Assembly: GCF_963675165.1 (NCBI RefSeq)
Contig: NC_087387.1
Coordinates: 4,428,990 to 4,492,989 of the forward strand
Length of the DNA: 64,000 nt
Origin: Halichondria panicea
Taxonomy: Eukaryota; Porifera; Demospongiae; Suberitida; Halichondriidae
Reading direction: 5' to 3'
Below the pieces are notes generated by a model. That model did no database searches. It saw only the letters and a program-made list of their open reading frames with translations, and had not been told where the DNA came from. This document shows, piece by piece, positions 25,701 to 40,700 of this stretch. Position 1 is the first letter of the stretch; each line of letters opens with the position of its first letter. The position numbers were made by a program, and so were the translations under genes.

Positions 25701-28700
25701 GATGATTCAATGCTGTTGATATCTACAATCCTTCGCTCCACTTCAGAAACACGAACGTCAATCGATCCTTGAGGAATCTGTGGATGGTCGATGTGAAGAG
25801 TCTTGAATCTATCCCCTGGAGCCGGAAATTTCTTAGTTAGAATTTGAATTATATTAACTCCAAATGAAAAAAGGTCTCCTTTGTCTGTGAAGACTGCATT
25901 GTCCAGGGCTTCTGGCGGCATGTATGCGTCTGTTCCCGGGCAAATGGTATTCGAGATCTGTGAGTTGTTGTGTGAAAGAAATTTAGCCATTCCAAAGTCG
26001 CTCAGTTTTGCTTGGTATCGACCAATTAGAAGGATGTTGTTGCTCAAAAGATCTCGGTGTACAATTTCATTTGAGTGAAGAAAAGACAAAGCACATGTGA
26101 CATCAGAGCAAAGTTTTAACTGGATAGAATATGATACCGTAACTTCAGATTCGTTTTCTAAGAAATGAGTCAGACTCTCGTCCATTAGCTCTAGTAACAA
26201 AACAGGAAGACCAGTGTCTTGATCTTGAAACATGCCCAGATATTGAACAATGTAAGGATGCCGAATTTCTTTCATGAAGCTACATTCTGCTTCAAATCTT
26301 TTTATAGGAAGCCTATGTACCTTTTCTGCACTGACTGAAGGTTCATCATGACCAGTTGGGACTAGTGTAGGGTGTATAATTTTGGCAGCACAAACGAGAT
26401 CATCACAATTAGCTCTGAACACTGAGCCATAGGATCCCACCCCTAGAGGGTGCTTTTTCTGCAGGGTAATACTCTTGAATTTCAAATCCCCGCTTTGTTC
26501 TTTGTGTGCCATTATCACTGTGTTCTATGTGTCTATCTTTGCTTAAAATAAACTGCGTTTGGGGGAGTAAATCTCTATGGGATATTATGAGTAGTAGTTA
26601 ATCATATTCACGATTCAATATGTAAATTCATTTATTCTACACCTGTTGTTTTTCATGGCATCCTCATACCTGGTCTCACGAATCAGCCGCACCTCTCAGG
26701 GAGGAACGTCTTTACGTGTATAAAGTCATAGCACAATGGAATGTATTATGTTACTATATAACTAAAAAATGTAACCATATCCGCTATCTCTGCTCAGCCC
26801 ACATCACTGCTTGCTGCTCAACCGCATGTAAGGTTCATTATTTGCTGCCTCCTATTCAAGTCACCTGATATGTATTTGTGAAGAATCTCATTGGTCACGT
26901 TAGAGTTCTATACTGTGGCCCATGAGTTCATGTAAAGAGTGCTCAGACGGTCTTCCCAAACGAAGGGCGGCAGATTCATGAGACTACCTCATACCTTGTA
27001 TGATTTCAGTTTAGTCCATGGATTATGCCCCGATCTTTACGTTAAGGCCGAAGAAGGATCTAAGTATATTGACATCAGAGTCAATTATAACATACCGGGA
27101 TTAAACGGCTGGGACTTTATCTCCTAGCAACGTCTGTATAAAGAGGGCATTTAAACGAGATGGGCGATTATTTAGAAACGGGCGTTTATTGTTATGTGTC
27201 TACTCCAAACTCTTGCGCAGCAGCAGTTATTGTGCTCACTTCAATTGCATGCATGCATATGGCTACTGTCTCTGCATAGGAGTGGTGTTTCTTCCTCTGT
27301 GTCAGTATCTCTGCCATAAATAGTATCTATTATTCTATATCAGTGCTGCCATGCTTGCAACTGGTTCCACGTGCTACTTCAGCTCCACCCACAGTGCCAC
27401 ATCCTATATGGTGTTATTTTATAGTATAAGTATATTTCACGCATGTCTCTAAGCTTTACTCTTTGTATTGCGTTCTTGTCTATCGATTTACCTGTGTGTC
27501 TATATAAAAAATTATGTATCAACTGGAATTAACTTTCTTGTTTTCATTGTGATATCAATCAATCTGTGTTTGTGAGAGTAACTCTATATATATAGGATGC
27601 GTTTCCTTGATAGTTGATCATAATTATATTATTCACAATTTTGCTATATTCATCTGTTATGCTAAAATAGTCCCGTGTGAATAATGATACTTTTACCCAA
27701 ATTAGCCAACTGCATGAAGTTTAAGATAATAGATGTGCAAATAGGTTTGTGAGATAGTTATACTAACACTCTATCCAGTACATGCTGTAGTGTATATATA
27801 TATATAGAATTGCTATTTGAATAAATGTTTTCATTGGATTTGTGATGATCTCCTTGTCCATTTGGATTCTGGGTACCATCCTACTGACTTGTAGAGCACA
27901 GGAGCTCTACGTCACTCCAACTCTAACTGCCTGTCCCTCTGGTGTGGCTAACTGTCACACTCTGGACTACTATGCTATTAATGGCAGCTCACTTTGGTTT
28001 GGAAAAGAGAATGTCTCTCTTATCTTCCTGGAGGGAAATCACACCTCAAATAAAAGATTTCAAGTATTGGGTTCCCATTTATTAACTGTCAAAAGCAGTG
28101 GTGATACAGACAGTGTGTTCGTTTTCTATGTCGATTTCTGGGCCTTTGCACTTGATCGTCTTGTCATAGAGAATTTGAATTTTGTTAACTGCGACTTGCA
28201 CTTGCATTGCTACGGTAGTATGGTAGGTATGAAAGAAACAAATCTCAGAAATTCTTATATTCACATTCAGAGCCAAAATGATGGTGTTCAACTGGTTGAA
28301 CTAAAAGAGCTGACCACAGATTATATTAGTAGGCCATTTGAAATTGACCTCTATAATCACACGGTATTGACTATTTCAAACTGTATCTTTCAACAGCCAA
28401 TTAGTGTGAGGACATTAGTAAATAATGAAAGAATCTTTATAAAAGCAAGCGTCATAGATAGTACATTTAGATCGATCAATGTGTATTCTGCTCTACAATT
28501 TTCACGTTACACAAATTTAACAGTAGCCGAAGAGTTTGAAGGCTCACTTACACTTGAAAATGTATCCTTCATTGACAATACCGCCACTGGCCTGGAAATA
28601 CAACAACCAATGGATGTAATCATTAATGGTTCCAAGTTCATCAACAATTCTGGTTTGCTTGGAGGTGCAATAAACGTGTCAGATTCAAGATTGTTCTTTG

Positions 28701-31700
28701 TTGGGGATAACCTATTCCTTAACAATTCTGGTAGCAATGGCGGAGCTATTCACTTATCTAATTCAATAATTTGGTTAGAAGAAGACTCCAATATTACCTT
28801 TCAAGAAAATAGGGCCTCTGAAATCGGAGGTGCTATTTCTAATGAAGCTCAAAACAGTTGTTTTTACAGCCTAACATTTGATGTCGATAAAGAGAGCACT
28901 TCTATTCCCGTGTCCATTAAGTTTAGAAAAAATACTGCTTTAGCTGGTAGGGACATTTATGGTGCTGGCTTACAGAACGATTGTAAAGTTACTCCGAATG
29001 GAACTGTTTATAGCTGTGATATTCAAAATTCTGTTTTCAAATTCATAAACCGAACGTTATCATCTGTTTCTACAAGTGCTAAAAGAGTGTGTCTATGCGA
29101 GAATGGTGTGCCTCAATGTGCAAATATCGACTACATCTTTTATAACATATCCGCAGCTCCCGGAGAAAAGTTTAACCTCAGTGTGGTACTTGTGGGAGAG
29201 GATTTTGGAAGTAATCCAGGAGGTGTATATGCTTCCAGTATCAAACAAAGTACTACTGATTCTTGTTTCACTTTTGGTTCAAGACGAAGCCTCCAACTTT
29301 CTGAAGCCAAATATTCTGACAATTGCTCATTACTGGAATACTCCATAGAACCAAAACACAAAAGTACCCGGAGTGTGAGTTTTATTTTATCAAGAGACAG
29401 AGTTGAGGCTTCTAAACATCAGGAAGCACTAACTACTCTAGACACCGTTCGAACTGAGTTAGAAAGTAGTATCTTACTATACAATGATTCCGGGTGTATA
29501 GACAACAATCTCCTCAATGCAGCTGTGGTCATCAATGTGATTGTTCTTCCTTGCCCTCGTGGGTTCATATTGTCTGAGAAAAATATCTGCATATGTGATC
29601 CACAACTGAATAGCTCCGTTGAGTATTGTAATGTAAAAAATAAAACTGGGTTACTTTACCGCTATAGAAATGTCTGGATAGGCCGGCCTAACATCAATAA
29701 AAATGACTCAGATGTAATTCTTGTTCACAGTTTTTGCCCATTCGACTACTGTAATTCGAACCCAGTTGGTGTTGACCTGAACAATCCAGACAGCCAGTGT
29801 GCTCTCAGTCACAGTGGTGTTCTCTGTGGAGGTTGTCTACCAGAGGTCTCAGTCTGGCTATCGGCAGCTCTAGATGTAAGAATTGTACTGACCAAAATGA
29901 TCACATCGCTTTTCTAGGAGCATTTATTGTAGCTGGTGTTGTCCTTGTGCTCTGCATAAAGGTGTTTGATTTAACTGTTGCCCACGGAACAATCAATGGA
30001 CTCATCTTCTACGCCAATGTTGTCTGGATAAATCAAGGTGTCTTTTTTTCCAACATTAGTGATCACTATGATGTGCAATGTTTTGGCATAATGAAAGGAT
30101 TTATTGCCTGGCTTAATCTCGACTTTGGTATTGAAACTTGCTTCTTCAGTGGGCTTGATGCTTATTGGAAAACTTGGTTGCAGTTTGCTTTCCCCTTATA
30201 TCTCTGGTTCTTGGCTGGTCTAATTGTTCTTTTGTGTCACTATTCTATCAGAGCCACCATGCTGTTTGGAAATAACGCTGTGGGTGTTCTCTGTACTGTG
30301 ATCCTACTCTCGTATATGAAGCTTTTACGGACCATTGTATCAGCACTTAGTCCTGCAGTTCTTCATCAGTTTAATCCTTACGGTACAAAATGGGTGTGGT
30401 TGATGGACGGTAATGTAGAATATCTCGGATTTAGGCATTCTTTTGTATTTGGAGTAGCCTTGCTGATGTTGCTGTTTTTATGGCTACCTTATACGTTTGC
30501 ACTTCTATTCGTGCGCTGCCTGCACAGATTTCCGTGTGCTACACGCTTTATGCCAAACTTGAAACCATTCATCGATTTTTACACTGGTCCACTGAAAGTC
30601 AAGCATCATTACTGGGTGGGTTTGACTCTACTAGGTCGGGTTGTTCTAGCTATCACTGCTATTGTTTCCCAAACTGTTAGCCCCTCGTTAGGTATCGGTG
30701 TTCTCTGTATTATGTCGGCTATCTTCTGTGCATTTGTAGTCAATGTGTATAAAAATACACTGATTGCGTTTCTGGAGCTACTATTTCTGTTCAACGTAGT
30801 TTCCCTCGGTATTGCCTTTCTATCATCTGAGGATATTGAATCAAAATCAAGAGCAATAAGCTCTTGTGTTTCAAGCTTTGTTTGTCTCCTCCTGTTTATT
30901 GCGATCGTCTGTTATCATGTTTATCTGACATTGAGGAAGTGTTTCCGTCTGAATCAGAGAAATGGATACCATGATATTAGCGCAGCTGATTTGGGCTATG
31001 ATGATAGGGATGACCAAATTAAAGTAGCCGCGACAAGCACTATTGTTGGCTTACGAGAGGAACTATTGTCGAGTACTGAATTATAGCTAGTTTATGGGTG
31101 AAGATAATGTTTTATGATGTGTGTTTGAGAATATATTTTATGCTATGTACATGTAGACTATTTTTTTATTTTATGTGTGTGTGCGATGCATATATATATA
31201 CACATGATTGCTTGTTTCTTCACGTATTTTTATATATCTAGTGCATGTGTGTGTGTACAATTACAAAGTATTTGTTTTTGTCGTTATTATGTATCGTGAA
31301 TGCATGGTTTTCAAGATAAAGTATGTGCATGTGCTGTTAGCTATATGCATGACTGTGTTATTAATTATGACATATCACCTATATAGAGTTTGTGTTTGTA
31401 CTCTAGCTGGAGTCATCGTTTTGTTCTAAAAGATTCCCCTCCAAAATTAGTCAATGCAATGAGAGAAGAGAAGAGTCAAGACAATGAGAAAAGAGTCAAG
31501 ACAATGAGAGAAGAGTCCAGATATACAGTTCATTGTAGTTATTGTTCTTGACCTATACTTGCATGACTGATACAATTATATTAAATATCTGGTTTTTGTT
31601 GTAGTACATTGTACTACCTATTTAGTCATGCATGTGGTATTATGCGGCACAGATATTTTGGTCTCATAGTTCTACTTCCATTATGCTGACCTATCAAGCA

Positions 31701-34700
31701 CATGAGTATACTACGTTATATACCCAATCCTCAATCCTGTGCTGATAACCTTGATAACCTTGATAGTCAGTCACAACCTGTCAGTGCATGGCAGTCACTT
31801 ATTACTATCCCACAACACATTGAAAACACCGGTTTTCGCCCTGCCATGCAGTGGGTGTAGAGATCTTTATTTTGTGCAAGTTGAGTCTTTGGCCATCACT
31901 TTGTAAAAATCCCTGCTTGCATTGCATTGGAGTTGTATCATCAGCTTGGTTACAAATTATCAATAATGTATTTGGTTTTTCATATAATGACACTTTAAAT
32001 TCTCAACACCTAGTTCTTTTTGCGCCATGTTATATAGTTCTCAAGGCTCAACACTTGACATAATTTTATGTATCCAGCTTATTCAAAGTATCACGTCATA
32101 ATTGTTATTGTAAAAGTGCAGGCATTGTCTTCTCTGACGATGGTCATTCCCCTTTTAACAATAATATTATTATAGGCAGTGTGCAATTGCTTGTTGTCTA
32201 TTGTGTCTGCTGCGAATGGTTTATAGAACTGTGTAGTTTTATACAGTATAATTATATAAAATTGCTAGCTGGTATAGCTGCGATAAACTTTAATTGTCAC
32301 AACCTGTCAGTGGCAGTCACTTATTACTAACATGCATATAACTTTTCAGGGATTCATATAGGATTTTTAGCTGGGAGGGGGAAACGTTTAATTCAGAGGC
32401 GCCCGGGAGTCATTACTCCAATTTTTTAACGAAATGATCATCTGAGGTGAAAATTTGGCCTTTTTGTGTGTTTCAAACCATGAAGTATACTTCTAGGGGG
32501 GGGTTGGCTGGGGGTGGAAAATCCCAAGGCTGAAACCCTGCCCTTTGAAACACCAGTTCTCATCCTGGGTGGAAATAATTATAATTACAGGTTGCTTTCT
32601 TGCACAATTTAACACTTGTCTCATTTCTACACTCGCCCTGGTAATCATCATCTTCGCTGGTTATTAGCAAATTGAGTCTGTAGCCATCATATCACTTAGT
32701 CCCCAAATTAGTGAGTATATTTATGCCTCGAGGCGTAGCCGCACGAGGGATACGGTAAAGCTGACTGTGTGTGTGTGTGTCTGTGTGTCTGTTCCAGCTG
32801 TAACTGCTCAACGGTTGCAATGCGACGAAAACTAACAGCTTCTATAGGCTTCTAGCCACGTTCTCTTGGATTTTGATTCGTGGATTAGCAAACTAAAGCT
32901 TCTTTCTCGAGTTATGGCTAGTTTGACTCACATTGAAGGCTGTTGCAGTCTCTTTAGAATCTTTCATAGCATCATCTGTCCGCACATACTTTCTATTCAA
33001 CATATGAGTTAGCCTTGCACTAAAGCGCTAGCTTTTTGTTAGCTACAAGACTCAGAAAATATCTGTTAAAACAGCTAGCTAGCAGTAGCCATTGATCTGT
33101 TTGGACACACCCTTTATTATTCCTGTGGATGTAATGCGCATGCGCGCTCATTCCCCACGTGTGAGAAACCAAGATCCAGATCCAGATCCTCCTGGCAGAA
33201 TCATCTTTGTCTTGAGGGCCTGGTAAGCCACAAAACACTACCATATAACAATATAGATAACAATATGCATGTACACAGGTCTGATATTATATACACTGAA
33301 CTACAGATCCTGGAAGAATCAATTTTCTTCTTTCTTGAGGTCCTGGTAAGCCACATAATACAATAAATAACAACAATAGATGCATGTAAATAAGTCTTTT
33401 CTTCTCAGTGACTTTATATAGGTAAGCTAACTTTAATATAAAATTCATTATAGAAACTAATATAACACTCTTAATACTTTTGAGCGAAAGCAAAAACATG
33501 GCGAGAGGCATTAGCACAGCGCCAGCTTGAACACTAGTCTTTGCTGGCACTTATCAAAATACATTTCACTGTTCTAAAAACTTTGTTTTCTTTAATGCGC
33601 CATGTGAGTTTTCAAGGCTTAACACTTTATATGTGTCCAGCTTATTCAAAGTATCATCACGTCATTGTTATTGTAAAAGTGAAGTGTGCAGACATTTTCC
33701 TCTGACTATGCATGGTTATTCCCTTAAAGAACAATACTACAATAGCCAGTGTTCACTTTGCTTGTTGTTTTTCAGCTCTGTAATGTTTTATTTTGTCGTG
33801 TCTGCTGCAATTGGTTAGAACAGTGTATATTATAGTTTTGTTGTGTCTATACATGCAGTAGCCTCGATCCCAGGCCGAGTTTTCGCTTTTATAACGGTTA
33901 GGTGAACAACTGGGCCTGGTACTAGTTGTCTGCGCATGCGTCAGTCGTTCGTCAGATTCTGACAAATGGATATTCTCGTTCACTTTCGTGACATTTATAT
34001 TCGTGTACTATCGTGTACTAGAAGTCAGTTCCCGTTTTATCATTATTGGAATCGATTGGAATGGCTCTTAGCTGAAGCTTCTCTCTTCTCTGAAGCTTAT
34101 TCTGAAGACTGAACAACAAGGGAAGAGGTATAAAGCTTTGTCAAGCTTGTTAAGGTCAGATATTTTTGTGTGGGCCCTATGGCCGGCTATGCTATCAAGT
34201 CTTGTTCATGTTTGGCAAGAATGTAGGTAGACTATAGTTTCATCATTAATATGGTGGATCAAGTGAAGAGTTTGAGCTAAAGAACTTGGTGCTGCCATCA
34301 TCAGCTCGTCGACAATGACACTATAACCGAGAAATTTAATATGTATAGATCTACACGTATTTAAAATGTCTACTTCTCTGTACAGGAGCAATGGCTAATA
34401 TCCAGCTATCCCAAGCTCCTCTTGGCTATACTAACGGACGAGACTGGACAGTTTGAGGTAAGGGTTTAACCGTCTTTGGTTTCTTTTAATATTGTCCTAT
34501 ACTCACAGACACAGGACTGGAGTATGACCTGCTCATTCGAGCGTTGCTGGGTAGCTCAGAGACATCAAGAGAATCTACGTTTTCTCAAGCAATGAGTTAC
34601 GAGTTGGGGCCTAGAATCAGAGAAGTCCAGCAGCCTGCTAAATCTTTTTGAAACGTAATTTGAAGGCATTCAATCATCTTGAAGTTGCCCTGGGTCACTG

Positions 34701-37700
34701 TAATTGTGCTGCAGCACAACTGGCAACTCCCCAGGCCTTTGTGAAGCAGCTCCCTATGTGCATCTTTTGTGTACTCACTCTGTGCATTTTCTGTGTACAA
34801 ATTTCGATTATTGATTTATTAAATATTTTTGCCGACCACAAATATACAATGAAAATTTGACGCATGCGCAGACAACTAGTACCAGGCCCAGGTGTTCGCC
34901 TAACCGTTATAAAAGCGAAAACTCGGCCTGGGATCGAGGCTATACATACAGTGTAAAATATTGCTAGCTGCATGATTTTAGGTTTACAATAATAAATAAA
35001 GCTGCTCTGAAGCAGTGTTTTGATTGCACACCCAGTGATGGTCTCCTCATCAGTTTGGATGCTGTGTACCATCCTACTGACTTGTAGAGCCCTGGAACTC
35101 TATGTCACTCCCTCCTCCTCCTTCTCGGACTGTCACCTCTGATAAAACTTGTCTCACTCTGGAGGAGTATACTATACTAATGGCAGCTCATATTGGTATG
35201 AAAAAGAGAATGTCTCCTTACTTCCTGGAGGGAAATCACACTATACACATTAAATTATTACCAATATCTTGACTGTGACAAGTAGTGGTGATAGAGACGA
35301 AGTGTTCATTCTCCAAAATTCCGTTTCACATTTCGAATCTAAACCACATTGTCTGTTTCTACCAGTCCTAGGTAGGGGTTGGTAGATTATTCGAGATATT
35401 GCCTATTATGCTATTCTTTTATGCACTCCAAGTTAACAGCCTATTATTTTTTTCAAATCGCCTATCAGTATTCCCACATTTTTCCCTCTAAAGCACAACA
35501 TAGACCCCATGTTGTCGCATAAGTAACATCAAACTATGCCACACGACTCTATCTATTAGCACTATAATGTAGAATGCCAAGGAAATAATCATTCACCAGT
35601 ACTTCTATCAGGCCTACAAAATGTTTATACTACTATTAATACTAGTTGTACATGTTCATGACGTTGTAACAGATTGGAAGTAGGCTTTCATCTGATATTT
35701 CTTGTTCCCACGCTTTTAAAAGCAGTAGAGCTCATCTGCCTTGTGGAAGCAATCACAAATCTGAAGAAGCGCTTTGTAATCCAGGTTGTAATCGTTTGGA
35801 AACCCTGTGCAGAATGTCCTGGAGATGGCTGTACTTGGAGAAAATGCTCCCCATGAAACTTACTCATTTACTTAGTCAGTCAGACAAAGAGCGGTGAAAT
35901 GTCAAAATAGTGCAGTTTTAAAATGACAATATTAAACGTTCATGGATTATAAAATGAGACATACAAACAGAGAAAAGGCTAAACAAATTCATTCATTAAA
36001 ATGTTCATGGATTATGAAATGAGAGATGCAAAGAGAGAAAAGGCTAAATAAACTATCTGTCTAGCCAGTTCCTTGATTTAGCCTTACCCTGCAGAGATAG
36101 AACAGTTTAAACACAAGTTAAAATAATGTGCTAACACAGGCAAACCCACTGCCAATGATACCTACATAAAACCTACTGGTTTTACTAATGGAGCCATGCA
36201 CAAGTTCTAAAAATTGCACATTGCTGGAATACTCCATAGAACCAATACACAGAAGCATTATAGAAGTATTATAATTATCTAAAGACAGTGATGCATCTTC
36301 AGAAGCAATTGCTATAATAGTCCAAACCAAACTATGCTCTCGCCGAATTTCTGGAGCTCGGTACACACTTGAGAAGTAAATGATTGTCAGTTTTTGCTTA
36401 TTTCAATCGACGTGAAAAGGGTGCATGTACATACATAGTCATATTGTATGATATCTCTCCAGCCCATAATTATGTATTCATCGTGTTAGTCCTTATAATT
36501 ATGACGTATGTTTGTGGGAGTCTGGTTAGCTTGGATATCTGTGCGTTTCCTTGCATGGTAGCTCACAATTTCATTGTGTGTGTATTCATTGTCATGCACC
36601 TCTGGACTTAAATAGTCCCTTTTAATGATGATAATTCTGTCCCAAATAAGCCTTATGTGAGAATAGGGTTTTAGTTGGCAGCTATATATAGTTGCACTGT
36701 GTAGTTTTGTTGGGTCTATACAGTAAGTGCTGTAGTGTAGAGTTGGTTAAAGCTAACTGATTGACTGTGTACTAAGAATACCTATACACTGAAGGAGTGT
36801 TTTGATTGTATTATTCGATCGATTTATGATGGTCTCCTTATCCATTTGGATTCTGGGTACCATCCTACTGACTTGTAGGGCGCAGGAATACTATGTCACT
36901 ACCAACTCATCTGCTTGCCCCCCTGATGCGATTAATTGTCACACTCTGGACTACTATGCTATTAATGGAAGCACACGTTGGTTAGGAAAAGAGAATGTCT
37001 CTCTTATCTTCCTGGAGGGAAATCACACTACACTGAATGGCTATTTTTGGATATCGGGTGTCAATTTCTTAACTATCACAAGCAGTGGTGATAGAGACAG
37101 TGTGTATATTTTCGATACGTTCCCTTTTCTGGCATTGGCGTATAAAAGTCTCGTAATTAAGAATTTGAATTTTGATAATTGCTACTTGTATAGCTATTTA
37201 CAACACACCAATAAACCTTCTACTAATGTCACCGATGTGATGCGTATAAGAGATTTAAATCTCAGAAATTCTCTGGTATATATTTACACTGCTGAATGGG
37301 GTAACATAAGGGATATACTGGTTGAACTAAAAGAGCTGACAACAGATAATAGTTTCCAGCTATTTTATTTTGACTTCTATGCTTTTCACACGGTGCTGAC
37401 TATTTCAAACTGTGTCTTCCAGCAACCTGTTAGTGTAATCATATTTCGTAATAGCATTCAAGTAAATGTGACAGTCACAGATAGTATATTTAGAAGGATC
37501 AACCGCCAATCTGCTCTACAATTTTCACTTTCTAACACTGTAACAGGGGCAGTAACCAAAGACTTTGAATGCTCGCTTATACTCGAGAATGTATCTTTCA
37601 TTGAAAATAGTGTCACTAGCTTGGAAATACAACAGCCAATGGATGTAATAATTAATGGATCTCAGTTCATCAACAATTCTGGTTTGCTAGGAGGTGCGAT

Positions 37701-40700
37701 AAACGTGTCAGATTCGAGATTATTCTTTGTTGGGGATAACCTATTCCTTAACAACTTTGGTAGCAATGGCGGAGCTATTCATTTATTAAACTCAGTGATT
37801 TTGCTTCAAACTAATTCCAGTATTATCTTCCAAGAAAATAGGGCCTCTGAAATCGGGGGTGCTATTTCTATCGAACCTGGTACAAATCAAGGCAATTGTT
37901 TTTACAGCCTAACCTTTGATGTCGACAAGGAGAGCACTTCTATTCCTGTGTCTATTGTGTTTGACAACAATACTGCTTTAACTGGTAGTGACATTTATGG
38001 TGCTGGCTTACAGAACGATTGTAAAGTTACTCCGAATGGTAACATTAACAGCTGTGATATCCAAAACTCCGTTTTCACATTCCTAACCCGAACCGCATCT
38101 TCCGTTTCTACCAGTCCTAAGAGAGTGTGTCTTTGCAAGAATGGTGTGCCTCAATGTGCAAACATCGATTACATCTTTTACAACATGTCCGCAGCTCCCG
38201 GAGAAAAGTTCAACCTCAACGTGGTACTTGTGGGAGAGGATTTTGGAAGCATAGCAGGAAGTGTGTATGCTTCCAGTATCAAACAGAGTAGATATAATTC
38301 TAAATCTGACTATATTTTTGGTTCCAGTCAAAGCCCTGGACTGTCTGGAGCCACAAATTCTAAAAATTGCACATTACTGGAATACTCCATAGAATTAGAA
38401 CCAATAAACAGAAATATTGGGAGTGTTAGTTTTATTTTATCTAAAGACAGTGTTGCAGCTTCAAAAAACCAAGACGCAATTGCTACTCCGAACCGTACTC
38501 TAGAATTAGAAAGTAGTATCTTGCAGCATCACAATTCCGGATGCATATTTGACAATCTCCTTGATGTATCTGTAGTCATCAATGTGACCATTCTTCCTTG
38601 CCCTCGTGGGTTCTACTTGACTATGTCTGAAACTGAAAAAAAATTTTATGTCTGTAAATGTGATCCGCAACTGATTCAGAAGTACTACGTTGAATACTGT
38701 AATGTAGAAAATAAAACTGGTTTCCTTCACCCCTCTAAGAATGTCTGGATAGGGCCTAACAATGAAAATGACTATGCCGATTCAATCCTCGTTCACAGCT
38801 TCTGCCCATTTGACTACTGCAATTCAAACTCAGTTGGTGTTGACCTGACCAATCCGGACAGCCAGTGTGCTCTCAGTCACAGTGGTGTTCTCTGTGGAGG
38901 CTGTCCACCAGGTCTCAGTCTGGCTATTGGAAGCTCTAGATGTAAGGATTGTACCGACCAAAATGGTGACATCGCTTTTCTAGGTGCATTTATTGTAGCT
39001 GGTGTTGTCCTTGTGTTTTTCATAAAGGTGTTTGATTTGACTGTTGCCCATGGAACAATCAATGGACTTATCTTCTACGCCAATGTTGTCTGGATAAATC
39101 AAGGTGTCTTTTTTTCCAACGTTGGTGATCACGATGAAAACATGTTTTTTGGCCTAATGAAAGGATTCATTGCGTGGCTAAATCTCGACTTTGGTATTGA
39201 AACTTGCTTCTTTGATGGGCTGGATGGTTATTGGAAAACTTGGTTGCAGTTTGCTTTCCCCTTATATCTCTGGTTCTTGGCTGGTCTAATTGTTCTTTTG
39301 TGTCACTATTCAATCAGAGCCACCAAGCTGTTTGGAAATAACGCTGCAGGTGTTCTCTGTACTGTGATCCTACTCTCGTATATGAAGCTTTTACGGACTA
39401 TTGTATCAGCACTTAGTCCTGCAGTTCTTCATCAGTTTAATCCTCCCGATAAAAAATGGGTGTGGTTGATGGACGGCAATGTAGATTATCTTGAACCTAA
39501 GCATTCTATTCTATTCGGAGTAGCCTTGCTGATGTTGCTATTCTTGTGGCTACCGTATACGTTTGCACTTTTGTTTGTGCGCTGCCTGTACAGATTCCCC
39601 TGTGCTACACGCTTTATGCCAAACTTGAAACCATTCATTGATTTTTACACTGGTCCACTGAAAGTCAAGCATCATTACTGGGTGGGCTTGACTCTACTAG
39701 GTCGGGTTGTCCTAGCTATCACTGCTATTGTTTTCCAAACTGTTAGCCCCTCCCTAAGTATCAGTGTTCTCTGTATTATGTCGTCTATCTTCTGTGCATT
39801 TGTAGTCAATGTGTATAAAAATACACTGGTTGCGTTTCTGGAGCTACTATTTCTGTTCAACATAATTTCCCTCGGTATTGCATTTCTATCATTTGTGGAG
39901 GATGAATCAAGAGTAAGAAGTTCTTGCATTTCAAGTTTTGTTTGTCTCCTCTTGTTTATTGCGATCGTCTGTTATCATGTTTATCTGACATTGAGGAAGT
40001 GTTTTCGTCCAAATCAAAGAAATGGATATCGTGATATTGACGCTGCTGATTTGGGCTATGATGATAGGGACGACCAAATTAAAGTAGCCGCGACAAGCAC
40101 TATTGTTGGGTTACGAGAGGAACTGTTGTCGAGTACTGAATTATAGCTAGTTTATGGGTGCAGATAATGTTTTATGACGTGTGTTTGAAAATTTGTATGC
40201 TATATATGTACATAATTATAGACTATTTTTTTATTTTATGTGTGTGTGTACGATGCTATACACAATGTCATGATTGCTTAATTGTTTCTTCACGTATATT
40301 TTTATATAATTATATCTAGTGTGCATGTATGTACAATTACAAAGTATACAATGAATTTTGTTTTTGTCTTTATTATGTATCGTGAATGGTCTTCAAGATA
40401 AAGTGTGTGCATGTGCTGTTATAGCTATAATATGCGTGCATGTGTATAACATATCCCCTATAGAGTTGTGTTTATACTCTGGAGTCATTGTTTTATTCTA
40501 AAAGATTCCCCTCCAAAATTAGTCATGAGAGAAGAGTCCAGATACAACCAGTTCATTGTAGTTATTGTTCTTGACCTACTTGCATGATTGATCAGGGTGT
40601 CATACAGGATTTTGAAGTAGAAGGGGGAAATAAGGCATGCATGCTTTTGAAAATTAACCAGAACATTTTGCTAAAAAAAGAGGTCAACTGCTATTTCAAT

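Noticed and set aside
26939-27127. 62-codon plus-strand frame
   Set aside because: No recognisable domain, no splice context and no relation to the neighbouring genes.
28507-29361. Minus-strand frames opposite receptor A
   Set aside because: These are shadows of the receptor coding frame; receptor B shows equivalent shadows.
27845-31086. Bacterial contamination, suggested by Pmp-like repeats
   Set aside because: The flanking exons of one PPCS gene enclose it, and the multi-pass part and 3' flank are duplicated within the same animal locus.
35674-35856. 60-codon frame between receptor fragments
   Set aside because: It lies in unrelated sequence inserted within a decayed receptor and shows no family motif.
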